NCBI GenBank assembly: GCA_039621445.1
Contig: CP154954.1
Span: 37,743,703-37,807,702, forward strand
Reading direction: 5' to 3'
Source: Euglena gracilis
Taxonomy: Eukaryota > Euglenida > Euglenophyceae > Euglenales
Length of the DNA stretch: 64,000 nucleotides
In this document: positions 44,641 to 56,049 of the stretch, piece after piece
How positions within the stretch are numbered: the first letter of the stretch is position 1
Layout: every line of letters begins with the position of its first letter
Notes under the pieces: generated by a model
Database searches by the model: none
What the model was told of the DNA's origin: nothing
Seen by the model: the letters and a program-made list of their open reading frames with translations, nothing else
Program-made: the position numbers and the translations under genes

Positions 44641-45138
44641 ACCGTTTAAACTTCAGGCCTTAGGGCTTTCGTCTTGGAACCCAGTGGAACGAATGGGGGT
44701 TAAGCTACTTGTTACCCCTACCGCATGTGGAACGTTTGTGGATATGCGGTGGGTAGGGGGGGCACTTTCTCTTTACCCCGGGTTGAAAACGGTGTTGGTG
44801 TTGTTGAAAACGGTGTTGCTGCCATCGAAAACGGTATGTAAAAGTAATGATTAGTGGAAGTTTGCGGGAGGGGAAGAATTTTGCGGTGTCATGTGCATTC
44901 TTGGAGCGGGAATCCACTCAACCACATGGACATTCATGGACTATCCCATGATAAACCACAACCGGAAACACAAAACGGTCTAAATGTCAAAGGTTCGTGA
45001 AAATTTTGAGCGGGGTCACGAAAAAATTCTTGCACACTGACCAGAAAGGATACTGGGCAGGGGATGACTAGGGTCGCGACTCCTGTCACCTCCTTTCTAG
45101 TACCCTCTGTAGTCCGTATCCTTGGATTTTTGGTTCCT
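44641..45138 (-). pseudogene. pol: GE5 protease/linker remnant
   Basis: It lies downstream of the gag stop on the minus strand. Short matches to GE4 pol remain (PLPSILSG-like sequence after the stop, then a Pro-rich linker with TRPT-like and CVHC-position sequence at 44460-44640). The DTG active site is not visible and RT, RNase H and integrase are completely absent. Confidence 0.5.
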
Positions 45139-48100
45139 TCACTCAAAAACCGAACCGGTGGCCATATCAGCCGTTGACTTTCTTGACGCATATACGTCCC
45201 TGACTATATGAGCGCTAAAGCGGGGATGATCCCTTTGGTTACGTGGGGTATCATCCCCCTCCCTGCCCGAAGCCGGGTGATAATCCTCGATAGAGGTTGT
45301 TGTTTGACCTACCTTGTGCCTTTTGGCTAAAGTATGATCTTTTGAACTGCGACTCATATCGCGATGGCTGTGGCTTGGGTGGCGGGAGTTCGCATAGCGA
45401 CAGTTGAGGGAGGGGTGGTTGGTGTATCCGCACAGTGAACATGTTGATCGTGATTGGTATTTTGATTTTTGCAAATGCGCATTTTGTGAAAAACGAGAAC
45501 TGCATGACGAGGCTGATCTTCTTGGGCTTGCGTTGCGCTGTCGCGCTGCAGGATTTGAACAATGGCAAGATATATGACCCTTTTTGTTACACAAAAAGCA
45601 CAATTTGTCCGAAAATTCTTCTGAAGAGCGCGAATCGCGCAATTTGGATTCCGCCATAGCGGTATGTGATAAGTGTGACACTTTTTTCACAGAACTGACT
45701 TGGATAGCAGGTATTCCTGCCGTGGGGTGGCTCGTATAAGCCGACTGGATTTGTCCTAAAAGCTGTGATAGCTTCAACTGTTTGGAAACATAGTTCCATC
45801 GCTCACCGAGCGTCAAAATATGTCCTGCGAGTTCCTCTCGGTGAATTTCTTTTATGAGTTTGGGTATAAAGTGCAGTAATACTGCGTCAAATTGCTCTTT
45901 CATTTGAGTTTCGCCTAACTCGTCTACTTCGGCTGCCAAACAAAGCCATTTGGAATACCATAGGTCCATTTTCGGTCATGGGGGGCGTATTGCCGCCATT
46001 TTCTCTCCAGACTGATTCTGGAAACCAAACTTGATCATGAAGAAGCATATTGCTCTACCAAATCCTGAAAAGAAATGCGCCCGCGTATGACCAATTGTCT
46101 GGCGCGTTCCTTTTCGTCTTTTGGTAAACAGTATATGAATTCCATTTTGATTACTTCTGGGTTTCCGTCTTGGGTTGGACCCTTCAAGTCCCAGAAGCAT
46201 TCCCAGTCACGGAAAAATTGGTTCCATGTGGTCGGGTCACCGTCCCATTGGGGCTTCACCTTATTCGCGATTGCGATGGTGTTTGTGAAATCTTTCTGAG
46301 TAACCCGTGGCCCTTCGGTGGTATTCATGGTTGGTGGGCCCGGGCGCGGTATCGCACCATGTGTGGATACACTGGTGGTTGCACCAACTGTGTTGTTGGG
46401 GGAAATATACGAGTGCGCATGGAGTGTGCCATTGGCACTTTGTAAATTTTGTGAATCGCGAGTGCGCGAATGGTGATGCGGATGCGCATGGCGGGGTGAC
46501 GTGTCACATGGTTGTACTGTTGGGGATTCCAAGCGTATTTGCGAGGAATGACCAGTAAGTGGTGTGGAATTGCCGCTCATACCGCGAAATAGTTCGGATT
46601 CCGCAATCTTTTGACTGAAGAGGTGGGTTGGTCTGGATCTCGATGGAAAACCCGACTCATCATCCGAAAACTTGTCCATTGGGACTGGTAACACCACGGG
46701 GGAACTTCCACATGAGCGGAAATGTGGTGTGGTGGCAATGTGCCAGTAGGCTCTTCAATGGTTGCGCGAATAGCACCTTCTGAGGTGAAGGATGTGGCAA
46801 GTGTGCCAACCATACCCGAATGCAGGATTTTTTGTACAGAACGCAATTGTGCGTGTACTTGGTCCAAATTGGTTGCCAACTCGTGCACACTTTGCTCCAA
46901 ATTGTCAACAACTTGCAAATTGTCGTTTATCCGACTCACATCATCCTGTAAGCGCCTAATTCGCTTTCAGTTTGAGGGTAACTCATCCAAAAGCAGAGTT
47001 TTGTAAGAGATCGACTGCAAGTCCTGTGCAATTGCACCAAACCCAGTGTCTAATTCTTGAACTCGTACCGCTAAAGTGCGTATCGCACTGGAAATGGCCT
47101 CCAATTGCGGAGATGGTTGGTCCGAATGCGGACTTTTGACTATTTCAGCCTTTGGCTGTTCCATCAAAACCGAAACTTGCGCGGATAGCGCGGTAATGTC
47201 ATTTTGTAGTTTTGTGACATCCTGCTTCACCGTTTTCTCGGTGTGCATGAGACTATCACAAAATCCTTGCATAATTTCGTGATTTTCAGCGCGCATTTCA
47301 GCGCAAAACTGCTCCAAGTGTAGGGATGTGAGTGTGGGTATGGGTGTGGTCGACGGCAATGCGTCTGGGGTTGGTGATTGCACCTGAAGCAATTTTGTGC
47401 TTAATTCTTGCATGCATATCTGCAAATCCGCTATCGCGGTTTGAATTACGGTTACATCCGTAATTTTGCCATTTGTTTCCGCACAGCGGGCATGAAACTT
47501 AGCCATAGCGGCTTCAATTTCTACCACGTCACTTTGCCGCTGTTGTTGCAAATCCTCAAACCTACTCGCAATATTTGCGATTTGGGTGTGAAAACTTGCA
47601 ACTTCAGCAGGAAATTCACCAGAATGACGAGATTTCTGCTCTAATCGAGAAAGTCTCTCCTCCAATTGTTGCACATAAGTGCGGGAGGCAAAACTTTCAT
47701 GTGCTTGGGCAGAAACTTGTGCAAAATTCGCGGAATCACCGCTGAATTGCAGAATGCGCTGTTGCGATTTCTGGAAATCAGTAGCAAGGTTGGAAAACTG
47801 CTGCAGTGTGATAAATTGTCCGATAGGACTTGTACATGGGAGCACATGGGGGGGCGGGAACAAATTTGGTATTTCTAACTCAACCTCAACAAAACGTGGA
47901 TGTGGCGCAACCGCCTCAGAATCAAATGTGCCTATCGGCATTGGTGCGATATCTCGCTGGAGGGTAAAACTGTCAGCCAATCGGCTTTCCACCAAACCTG
48001 GTTGAGCCTGTTGGGCTATGGGCAGCTCGATAGAGCTGCTGGACACCGATAGGTGCGGGGGAGCCCATTGGGCGGGGGGATGAGGCACCATTAGGTTTGC

Positions 48101-48415
48101 ACCCCGTTGGGGTTGGGAATGCTCGATAGAGCTGGACAATTGGGTGGGGGGGTGCTCAATAGAGCTGTTAATTTGGGTGGGGGTATGATCAATGGAGCTG
48201 GGGATTTGGGTGGGGGGATGCTCAATAGAGCTGGGGATTTGTGTGGGGGGATGCTCAATAGAGCTGAGGACTTGTGTGGGGGGATGCTCAATAGAGCTGG
48301 GTGTATACCTTGATTGGAGCGTATACTCCTCTTGTGACAATTCATGTGAAGTGCTTCTCAAAGAACCAATCAATTCTTGGTAATCAATGAGTGTGTTGGT
48401 GCTTGATCTCTGCAT
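45139..48415 (-). pseudogene. gag: GE5 gag
   Basis: It starts at 48415 (MQRSSTNTLIDYQEL). Frame 48415-46967 (482 codons) holds an N-terminal array of an 11-residue repeat (SSIEHPPTQIP) and a coiled coil (LEERLSRLEQKSR). After a frameshift near 46950, 46697-46035 has the capsid-like KVKPQWDGDPTTW and DWECFWDLKG. 45969-45139 has two intact CCHC knuckles (CFLCNKKGHISCHC and CSLCGYTNHPSLNC) and ends SVFE-TGA at 45139. The stop is TGA rather than UAG and the readthrough hairpin is gone, as expected if this family no longer makes Pol. Only a few frameshifts separate it from a complete Gag. Confidence 0.82.
48100..48335 (-). repeat. 33-bp tandem repeats in GE5 gag
   Basis: About six to seven imperfect units encode SSIEHPPTQ(I/V)P-like peptides. 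GE6 carries about three diverged units (57900-58020) and GE2 a single SSIERPQP. The copy number therefore varies among relatives. Confidence 0.78.
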
Positions 48416-48732
48416 ATTTTTATTTGCAGAAAAAACACAAGCAAACCCAAAAAGGTAAGCAAAGGAACAAACTTAGAAGGATGTGGCAGAGTATACTGCC
48501 CAGAGCCTCCTGAAGCTTGTACCTGTGCTTGGAAGTTGGCTCCAAACAGCTCGTGGATGCTTTGTAGCCTATAGGCTCAGCACCGCTCACTGTTTGAAGT
48601 CACCTGTTAAGATGAGGGGGAGAAGGGGGGAGAAGGGGCGTAGGAAAGAAACCAAATCTGCTGCCAAGTGTACGCCTTGGTAGTCTTTCTGTTTGTGAAG
48701 TATGTGTAGGTTCGTAACGTACTCTGCTACCA
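48416..48732 (-). promoter_or_regulatory. GE5 leader, primer binding site and degenerate second PBS
   Basis: The PBS is TCTGCTACCA (plus strand, 48723-48732). A second, one-mismatch copy TCTGCTGCCA is at 48657-48666, also followed by AGTGTACG. The rest of the leader up to the gag ATG holds nothing recognisable. Confidence 0.72.
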
Positions 48733-49157
48733 AGTGTACGTCCCCTGACTCTATTCCCACTGCCTGTCGGCCTACGTTCACCCTCCCGTGGGAACAGAAC
48801 CAGGAGAGTAACACAAAAGAAAGTCTTTCACTTAACTATTAGTTTTTATTGCCTTTGGGCTTATGCAGAGCACAAGGCAAACCAGGTGTGATTTTGGAAC
48901 TTCGGTTCCACAGATGTTCTCCTATCGGAGTTCAAATCTTCAAATCTTTGATTTGCCCTTTTGGGCTGATGAAACACAAAACAAAACAATAATACCACCT
49001 GTGAAAAGAGAAGGCAGATCCGAGATAGGATAGGCTATTCCTAATTCTGCAATTTGTATTGCAGAACATGGAATAGTACCATCTGGCATGACATTGTACA
49101 TTTTGCAGTCTGCTGCTATGCAAAGTGCCAGGTTCATGCTGCCTCGTACACACTGCG
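48733..49157 (-). repeat. GE5 5' LTR and right target-site copy
   Basis: The 420-bp LTR is 48733-49152 and begins TGTGTACGAGG on the minus strand. CTGCG at 49153-49157 is the target-site copy. A minus-strand AATAAA (plus TTTATT at 48845-48850) is a possible poly(A) signal. Confidence 0.9.
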
Positions 49158-50403
49158 TTCGCGTTCCTCTTGCCGCGGAATCACGGTGGTGGAAGCGACT
49201 AGTGCCTCACGTCTCCTTCGCGCCAGAGGTTCATCCTCAGTAGCGATGAGGGCGCGCAGATCCTCGGGCGAACGAGGATCGTCGGGGTGCCATCGGCAGC
49301 CCTGTGCGTCCGCCAGCCTGTAAAAGGCCAGCGTATTGCTGCCGGCGCTGTTGGGCCAGGGTGGCGGCCTTGATGGCTGCACCCAGGCGTTGGCAGGCCT
49401 GTTCGGGCCCAGGAATCCGTGGTAACGCGTGTCCTCCCAGACCTCGAAAAAGCCTTCCTCGAACTCCTGAACGCGTGCCAGAATAGGCATACGCTGTTCG
49501 AGGATGGCCTGCGGGTGACACATCAGCGGAAGAAATACCTCCAGGTCGATGGTACCGCCAAACTGTCGCCGCAAATGTTCTTCCAGGCTGATATCAGCCA
49601 GGTGCCAGTTGGGGTGCAGGTGACCGATAATCCGACGACGAGGAGCCTCGATTGCGTCACCGTAATCCGGTGGCAGGCTTTCCATACCAGGCCTATCGTC
49701 CTGGGGGTCACGGAGATGTATATACACCTCCATGACATAGGTGGTCCAGGATCGCCACCAGATCTGCTGCAGCATAAAAATACGCTGCTTGTGGACGCGG
49801 CGACTTCTGCCCTGGACATCCGGGGCGTCGCGGCACACATGCATAAGCATGCGGCGTCCCATTCCCAGGCCCGGGTTAACCCGAGGCGGTGGAGGACTTC
49901 CGCGCACGCCGAATCCCCAGAATTTCGACAGGGAATTCCTGCCGGCAGTACTTACAACACAGGTCATACATCTGCGGGTAAGGCACGTAAACACGCTTAA
50001 CGCGGAAGGTGGAGCCGTAATGGCTCACCAGCCACACCTGGAGGTTGTTGCACCACAACACCTCGATCAGGCGTTCGATGTCGGGGTGCAGTGGGTAGAA
50101 TTCCTACTGCACGCCGAGGGGGCCGACTGTATGAATACAGTCGAAGATTGCCTTCAGCCTTCGGGCCAACACGCGCTGCTCCCGAAATCCCAAATGGTGC
50201 AAGTAAATGCGACCAGTCGAGTCGCTGAAGAGTCCCCAGTTCTTGCAGGGGTATCCCAGCCAAAACCAGAGCTCCCAGAAATCCGGCTGGGCACCCAGCA
50301 AGGGTCTGCCACCTTCGCCTTCGAAGGCGTACAGATCTATTCCATAAATGGAATAGTCTGACTGTGTTCTTGGTGTGGTGTAATACCTAATGTAATGTAA
50401 CAC
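49158..50403 (-). pseudogene. GE3 ORF2, middle domain
   Basis: Minus-strand frames 50403-50104, 50061-49876 and 49994-49134 hold FWELWFWLGYPCKNWG, a CCKYC cluster (near 49940), MHVCRDAPDVQG, TTYVMEVYI and EEHLRRQFGGTID. They correspond to GE1 11600-12700 and GE4 26600-27800. The C-x2-C / H-x-C pattern is retained. Frameshifts separate the pieces. The GE5 insertion interrupts the gene at its left edge. Confidence 0.68.
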
Positions 50404-52206
50404 ACATCGATGACTGCTTATGGAGGGGTGAAGGGGCGGTTTCCTGCAACATGGTAACCATGCTGCCTTCGCCAGCCTTCGTCCTCCAGCTCCTCCTTGA
50501 ACCTGAGCATATGCTCCAAGTCCGATAGGACTTCTGCTGGTTCTTCTTGCTCCACACGTGCTGTTCCCTTACCTTTACCCTCACCTTTGCCCTCACCCTT
50601 ACATTTGCTGGCCACGCCTTTGCCCTATCCCTTGCCTTTGCCTTCGGCCTTGCCTGTGTCCCTTCCCGTCCGGCGAATACCAGAAGGTCGGGCGCTGGGT
50701 GCCGCAGGAGTCGGTTGAGTTCCTTCCCATTCCATCTCTGGGGAGAGACATGGCCGCTCCGCTGCACGTCGCGGTGATGGCGTGGCTGGACGCTGGCTAG
50801 GAGCCGGGCGCGATCTTGGCTTCGACGTAGGGGGTCGCTCCTTCCATACCGGAGGGATCGGCGGTGGCATTGCGGCAACAGGACGGCTCATGGCCCCCTG
50901 TGCCTCTGCCGGTGGTCGTCCAGCCGGTGTATCCTGGCTGGCTTCCACCTGCATCGCCACACAGCCTTCCGCGTCCCGTGGTCTGGGTCGCCTGGGCTGT
51001 GGGGTAAGGTTCTCCGTAGTCCTGTCGCGCTTCAGGGTGTCAGGTAATACTGGCACACCTGCCGGAGGCTCACCGGGTAATACCGAGGTTGCAATCCGCA
51101 GCTGCTGTTAGTACGGATGGTATGGGGTGCACCCACGGCCCTGAAGGGCAGCCAGAGAGGCGTAATACCTCTTCCGGTGCTCTTCAGACGCGAATACTGG
51201 CTCCTGCAGGAAGTGCCGAGCAAGCTCATGCTGCTCGGTTCCCGGAGGTGCCACGTGGAGGAGCCTCCTTCCGACGGGAGATATCCCTGGTCTGGACAGG
51301 AGGTGCACTGGGCAGTCGGGTTGCCACACGGTGGGGAGGTTCATCCTCCACCACTATGGGCTCCACCTGCCGCCGTGGCTCAACGCCAGGGGCAGGGGCG
51401 ACCGGTGACGCCTGTGGCATCCAGTGCATGAACATGTGTTGGACGTACGTCTCAGGGGGCACGTTCGACTGTCCGGCTGGGAACACGCGTGCGCCGCGCG
51501 GGTAATCCGCGTGTGTCGCGTACTGCGATACAAATTGCTCCGCTGGCGGCTCGCGCGGCGGCATTCGCTGCGGCGAGAGCGGGCGAGCAAAAATTCTTGT
51601 CATCCCAGGGGGGACATGCAGAGCCTCACCTACCGGTATGGGCGTGTGCTCACGCATATGGACGGTGTGGGATCCCACCGGCGTCTGTGTTTGCAGCATG
51701 GGCGGTACGTACACACCCAGATCCATCATTGTCTCTCCAGGCTCGAATCCGAAATCGGATGCCGACGAAAAATACCGTCTCCTCGTCATCAGGGCCTGAC
51801 CACAGGGACACCACTGAGCCACAGGGGTGTTGGCTACCACCAACAACTGAGCACAGTGTGCATCCCAAAGGGCTTGCATAAAGGGCTCCGTTGGGGGGGT
51901 GTGCGCAGATACACACCGCTCCCTCCAACGTCTCCGTAGTGCGGAAGATCTTCTCTCCCGCATACGGGGGCCGGCGCGATCTGCGCTGCGCTGGTGGCTG
52001 AGATGCCGGCTGCTGGACGGCAGATGGATCTGGTACCGCATATGCGGACCGGCGGCTGGTAGCCGCGGCGAATACCGGGGCTGAAACCCTCTCAGCATGT
52101 GGGGCACCCGGAACGGGGCCTCAGCATACTGAGCTTCTGTGGGTATGGCGCGCCAGAAGGCTGCGGCCATGGTGGAACCTGTTCCACGTCCACGCCCAGG
52201 AAGCAT
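50387..52206 (-). pseudogene. GE3 ORF2, N-terminal part
   Basis: It starts at 52206 (MLPGRGRGTGS). Frame 52206-51226 contains ALWDAHCAQLL, CPCGQALMTRRRYF and many Pro/Arg residues. 51056-50625 and 50615-50418 continue to the Lys/Gly/Glu-rich stretch and LEHMLRFKEELEDEGW. It is about 90 percent identical to GE4 by eye, with several frameshifts. An acceptor-like TTCTTTTTTCAG (minus strand) ends at 52274, about 70 bases before the ATG. Confidence 0.68.
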
Positions 52207-52299
52207 GATGCTACCCGAACGACGACTGCAACGAAGGGAAACCTTGTTGTTATTCGGTTTGAGTGCTGGCGCACTGAAAAAAGAAGGCGTCTATCTTAA

Positions 52300-53822
52300 T
52301 CAAAAACTCTGCGAGAAAGATAGAGAAATAATGAAGTGCAGGGGGGGTATAAACGCGAAACATTCACATAAAACACACGCGTTCTCCAAAACGAAATCGT
52401 TTCGGAAAGTGTTTATGTTTATGTCTATGTTATTGCGCTTGTTCCACAGCTTCCAATCCTGATGGATATATCCAACAAAACTGGATGCTGGCTCCCAAGT
52501 GTCCTCCTCTGGCCCATACCCTTTCCAACGAACTTTCCGGTAGTGCACACCCCTGTCGACCTTGTGGTCTATTATCTTATCGACCACAAAGTCGTCCGTT
52601 TCAGGTAATCTGGAACGGGGCTTGAAATATAGGCAGGGGATAGCGTATCCGTCCGGGGGGCTTAGGTATGGTTTGAAATCGTCCATATGGACGTCCTCAA
52701 TCGCGTTGGGCAAGGCAACTTTATATCGACCGATACTACCTAACCTCTCCAAAATTTCGCATGGGCCGAGCCAAAGAAGACCTAGCTTGGAAGATTGCGT
52801 GCGGGTGCGGTTATTCCGTACCCACACGCAGTCCCCTGCACTATACACAGGTCGGTTGAAGTTTTGTAAAAACGATTTCCTTTTGTTGGAATGAATTTCT
52901 GTGATACTTGATTGGACTGCAGAGCGGAGTGATTCCACTTCTTCAAACCACGTTTCACAGCTGACGCTACTTCGGGCGGGTCTCTCCGAGGGGATATCCC
53001 CTATGGCCGGAGGATCCCGTCCGAAAACAATTTTGTACGGTGAGTGTGGTAATACCAACCACGGCAAGGTATTGATGTAAAATAAACACCAATCAATGAA
53101 GAACGGATAACCAATTCTTACCCGAGTCAGCCAGTGAAAGGCGAAGCATATTGACAACCGATTTCACGGCTGCCTCGGCTCTACCATTGTCTTTCGGGCG
53201 GTATATAATGGAAAAATGCTGCAAAATGCCGAGTAAACCGCACAGAGTTGTGAAAAACCACGAAGAGACAAAGTGATCTTGATCACTCACGATTTCGTTC
53301 GGTAAACCCATTAAGCGGTTACATTTCTCCAGGAATATGGATGCCAAAATTTGGGCTGTCAACCCTGCTTTCCGGCATGGAATGGCTACTTTGGTACCCA
53401 CTCAACCGACAGACGGCATCAAAAACGTAATCTTAAATTTTGTCGTCTGATCCTTTGCAAGGTTCAAGTTCGAGAAAGTCCATGCAGATGCACGTAAAAA
53501 TGTCTGGTGGTACGAGGAAAAAGTCCATCGTACGAGGGGGGGTACCTCTGCGCAGTTTCACAGCCTGAAAAATTTGGCGCCGTTGCGAAATTTGCAATCA
53601 GCGCGAATATAAATATTTTTCACTCAGAGTTGTGCAATATCTGTGACCCACCAGTGAAAGAAGTTTGGGTCACCATGGTTGTGATAGCTCAAAATCACAT
53701 CATCAACCAGGTCTTGGGGTATACAATATTTATAACCAGATTCATTTCGGAAAATAAGGCTCAATGGTGATAGAGAGTAATTCTCTATGGATTCACCATT
53801 ATGACGTCTATTAACAATGGTA
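52300..53822 (-). pseudogene. pol: GE3 integrase and chromodomain
   Basis: The integrase core is in frame 53401-53093 (VSDQDHFVSSWF, RPKDNGRAEAAV). The rest and the chromodomain follow in 53157-52300 ([28 protein letters not shown]). The HHCC region is degenerate at 53480-53820. A 4-bp insertion (ATCA, near 53095) splits the core frame. The block at about 53100-53475 is almost identical to GE4 30490-30880, including the same SVG-stop lesion, while flanking parts differ by 7-10 percent. Confidence 0.83.
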
Positions 53823-55427
53823 CTATGTATAGGGTCGCGTGAATAATCCTATTCGCGGAAAAATAGGGGGGTAGGAGTTTCTGTACGCGTAATGCGACGG
53901 GGCAGTGCGTCCACGCCGGCGACTTCCACGCAATGGTGAGATGGCGATGCCGCGATATACCCGGGAAACGGGTAGTGAATCGAGCATGTTGTCCGCAGCG
54001 TCGGATCGACGTGCGAACTGGTCAGCCTCATGGCTGCCATGAAAAGTCGCATCACCCTCATCCGGGTTCCCAGGATAATACCAGGGGGCTCGGCTGAGAT
54101 GATCCGCCACTTTTTGCGTGTGACCTGGGGTATAGATAACCACCAGGTTAAACTGGCTCAAGAACTTATGCCATAGGCATCTGCTGCCCACTGATGACAT
54201 GGCCTTGTTTAGGTCCTCGGTGTACCAGTGTTGAAGGCTCTCATGATCCGTCAACACGAGCATCTGGACCAAGCTGCTGGACATCCAGATGCGGAATTTC
54301 TGGAGAATAAGCACAATGGCATATGTCTGCTTTTCGCGAATGCTTCATTTAACCTGTCCTTTCCCGTTGTCCCCCTGTAGCTTCCTGCTGAAGAAAGCCA
54401 CAGGTCGGAGTTCATTGGACACATTATGCTGACTAAGAACCCCGCCAACAGCGTAATCGCTGCTGTCGACTTCCAGGACATACGGTTTGTATGCATCCGC
54501 GATATCGAGAACCACGTTCTCGAGGAGCAAGTCCTTGATTTTTTTCAAGGCCTCGCGCATTTCGTCATACCAAATGACTTCTGCCTTTTACGGGTGTCCT
54601 TTCTTTGAGCTGTCGGGTTAGGGGTACCGCGATTTTCGCGAAATCTTTCAAGTAAATTGAGTAATACTGGGCTAATCCCAAAAATCCCTTTAAACGCGTT
54701 AAGGTCTTAATGACCTCAGGAGTCCATTTCTTAATGACCTCAATCTTACTGGGTGCGGCTTTACGCTGCCCGTTTCTCAGGATATGCCCGCAAAACTAAA
54801 TAATTTTGCGAACAGGTGCATTTTGGAAACCTTCACAAAAAGCAAATGCTTTTTGAACGCGGATAATACCGCCGGCAGATCGCGTTAATGCGGTTCGAGG
54901 ATATCCTCGCCAGATTTCGCGGATAGCGGTTGGGTTCCCACCAGTACATCATCGATGTCCACCAGAGCAACAGATAAATCGCGCAAAACCCACTGGATCA
55001 TGCGTTTAATGGCTGGGCCATTCTTAACACCCATGGGGAGTACTGTCCATTGGTACACACCCTTGGATGTCACGAATGCCATATACGGTTGCGAATACGG
55101 ATGCAAGTACATTTGGTGAAAACCGTCCTTCAGATCGAAAATTGACCACAACCGGTTTTCCGATTGTTTGGTGATCAAATCCTCGATCACGGGGAGCGGG
55201 AAGGGATCATCCCTTGTTTGGGAGTTCAGGTACCGGTAATCCAGCAGCAGTCTCCACTCCTTCTGACCAGACTGGTGAGCGGGTTTGGGCACCACAAAGG
55301 CTTGTGATGTCCATTCGCTCTTGGAAGGTATAATCCACTTCCGCTGGATGAGCTTCTCAATCATCTCGTTGAGAGCTTGTTCTCTTTCAGCCGAACAACG
55401 GAAGAATTTCTGCTACGTGGGTTTAGC
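53823..55427 (-). pseudogene. pol: GE3 reverse transcriptase and RNase H, cut by GE6
   Basis: 55364-54885 holds RT (WRLLLDYRYLNSQT, FDLKDGFHQMYL, VLPMGVKNGPA) with DIDD in place of YIDD at about 54946-54957, a Tyr-to-Asp change in the catalytic box. 54560-54345 and 54314-53823 hold RNase H pieces (VLEVDSSDYAVGG, LTDHESLQHW, HTQKVADHLSR). Upstream pol and gag would lie beyond GE6, outside the window. The target copy at the GE6 junction is TTAGC (55423-55427). Confidence 0.83.
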
Positions 55428-55848
55428 TGTGTACCAGGCAGCATGAACATAGCACTGGGCATAGCAGCAGACTGCAGAATGTACAATGTCATGCAAGATA
55501 GCACTATTCCATGTTCTGCAACACAAATTGCAGAATTAGGAATAGCCTGTCCTATCTCGGATTTGCCTTCTCTTTTCACAGGTGGTATTATTGTTTTGTT
55601 TTGTGTTTCACAAGCCCAAAAGGGAAAATAGAAGATTTGAAGAATTGAACTCCGATAGGAGAACACAACTGGAACTGAAGTTCCAAAAATCACACCTGGT
55701 TTGCCTTGTGCTCTGCATAAGCCCAAAGGCAATAAAAACTAATAGTTAAGTGAAAGAATTTCTGTTTTGTTACTCTCCTGGTTCTGTTCCAACGGGAGGA
55801 TGTAAGTAGGCCGACAGGCAGTGGGAAGAGAGTCAGGGGACGTACACT
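55428..55848 (+). repeat. GE6 5' LTR
   Basis: This 421-bp LTR begins TGTGTACCAGGCAGC and ends GGACGTACACT, closely matching the GE5 5' LTR in the opposite orientation. AATAAA is at 55731-55736. The PBS TGGTAGCAGA follows at 55849-55858. Leader continues to about 56050, with no second PBS copy seen. Confidence 0.9.
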
Positions 55849-56049
55849 TGGTAGCAGATTAGGTTTCTTTCCTACGCCCCTTCTCCAACCCTTCTAAACA
55901 GGTGACTTCACCACAGTGAGTGGTGCTGAGCCTATAGGCTACAAAGCATCCACGAGCTGTTTGGAGCCAACTTCTAAGCACAGGTACAAGCTTCAGGAGG
56001 TTCTGGGAAGAATACGCTGCCACATCCTTCTAAGTTTGTCCCTTTCTTT

